NCBI RefSeq assembly: GCF_042219825.1
Contig: NZ_JBHJHQ010000002.1
Coordinates: 641,271-705,270, forward strand
Reading direction: 5' to 3'
From: JBHJHP01 sp042219825
GTDB taxonomy: Bacteria; Bacteroidota; Bacteroidia; Bacteroidales; UBA5342
DNA length: 64,000 nt
Under the pieces are notes generated by a model, which saw nothing but the letters and a program-made list of their open reading frames with translations, was not told the origin of the DNA and did not search any database. The position numbers and the translations under genes were made by a program. Positions 63,927-64,000 of the stretch are shown here, piece after piece (the first letter of the stretch is position 1; every line of letters starts with the position of its first letter).

Positions 63927-64000
63927 TCTCGTCCTGAAATAGCGTTACACTAAAAAGTTAACGTTATGGAAGAATTAGAGAATCAGTACATTAAACGCAC
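63927..64000 (+). mobile_element. Left end of an insertion sequence, IS3-type suspected
   Basis: The last 74 bases begin with TCTCGTCCTGAAATAGCGTT and lead into an ATG 63966 whose first residues are MEELENQYIKR. This is the kind of start seen in small helix-turn-helix orfA proteins of IS3-family elements in Bacteroidota, recognised from memory. The terminal repeat cannot be confirmed without the right end. The boundary near 63927 is a guess. Confidence 0.5.
63966..64000 (+). CDS. Transposase orfA, N-terminal fragment
   Basis: Only 11 full codons are inside the window, reading MEELENQYIKR. The context, just inside a probable IS end, supports a transposase start. The protein continues beyond the edge and cannot be assessed further. 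Confidence 0.5.
   Translation, partial: MEELENQYIKR

Overview
The window is an AT-rich chromosomal segment of a Bacteroidota bacterium, most likely a marine or sediment member of class Bacteroidia (Marinilabiliales-like; inferred). The evidence is two SusC/SusD pairs, four secreted proteins with type IX secretion (T9SS) C-terminal sorting domains, DUF5686 and carboxypeptidase-regulatory-like proteins, and -7 promoter boxes of the Bacteroidota form TAnnTTTG. No rRNA, tRNA, CRISPR array or phage was seen. An insertion sequence of probable IS3 type begins at the right edge.

Layout. 1-365: the end of an M16-type peptidase. 752-3127: a T9SS cargo protein and a CPA2 cation/proton antiporter, flanked by two copies of a palindromic REP-like repeat. 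3507-21758: a glycan-uptake locus on the minus strand, read as FAS1 lipoprotein, SusC, SusD, FAS1, FAS1, SusC, SusD, then a secreted multidomain pectate lyase behind an intrinsic terminator. 21759-22597: a long intergenic region with a perfect-looking sigma-54 (-24/-12) promoter pointing at no gene and ending at a terminator, so a candidate sigma-54-dependent small RNA. 22598-25228: valS.

25365-31811 (plus strand): a NarL-type histidine kinase and response regulator, an outer-membrane porin-like protein and pstSCAB, which together look like a phosphate acquisition unit. 31911-33574: a small membrane protein and a T9SS cargo protein. 33984-41552: a 2522-residue M4 (thermolysin-type) metalloprotease with GEVED, PKD, CUB, repeated Rossmann-like and Ig-like modules and a T9SS tail. 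41667-45597: a TlpA-type thioredoxin lipoprotein, a membrane-tethered LuxR regulator, a remnant reading frame and two secreted proteins of unknown function.

45933-54506: a CysJ-type flavoprotein reductase, a DUF5686 outer-membrane protein, ferritin, a small helical protein with a PhzF isomerase, an ABC-2 permease and PhoH. 54634-60463: asparagine synthetase B, then dTDP-rhamnose genes rfbD, rfbC and rfbA with UDP-glucose dehydrogenase, i.e. sugar-nucleotide supply for surface polysaccharide. 60608-63819: a long-chain acyl-CoA ligase and two small secreted proteins. 63927-64000: the left end of the IS element.

The main theme is envelope biology: capture and secreted degradation of pectin-like polymers, protein degradation through T9SS cargo, phosphate uptake and surface polysaccharide synthesis. 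The most novel-looking elements are the sigma-54 orphan transcript, the double FAS1/SusCD array, the membrane-anchored LuxR protein, the covarying palindromic repeats and an 11-bp phased repeat upstream of a secreted protein.
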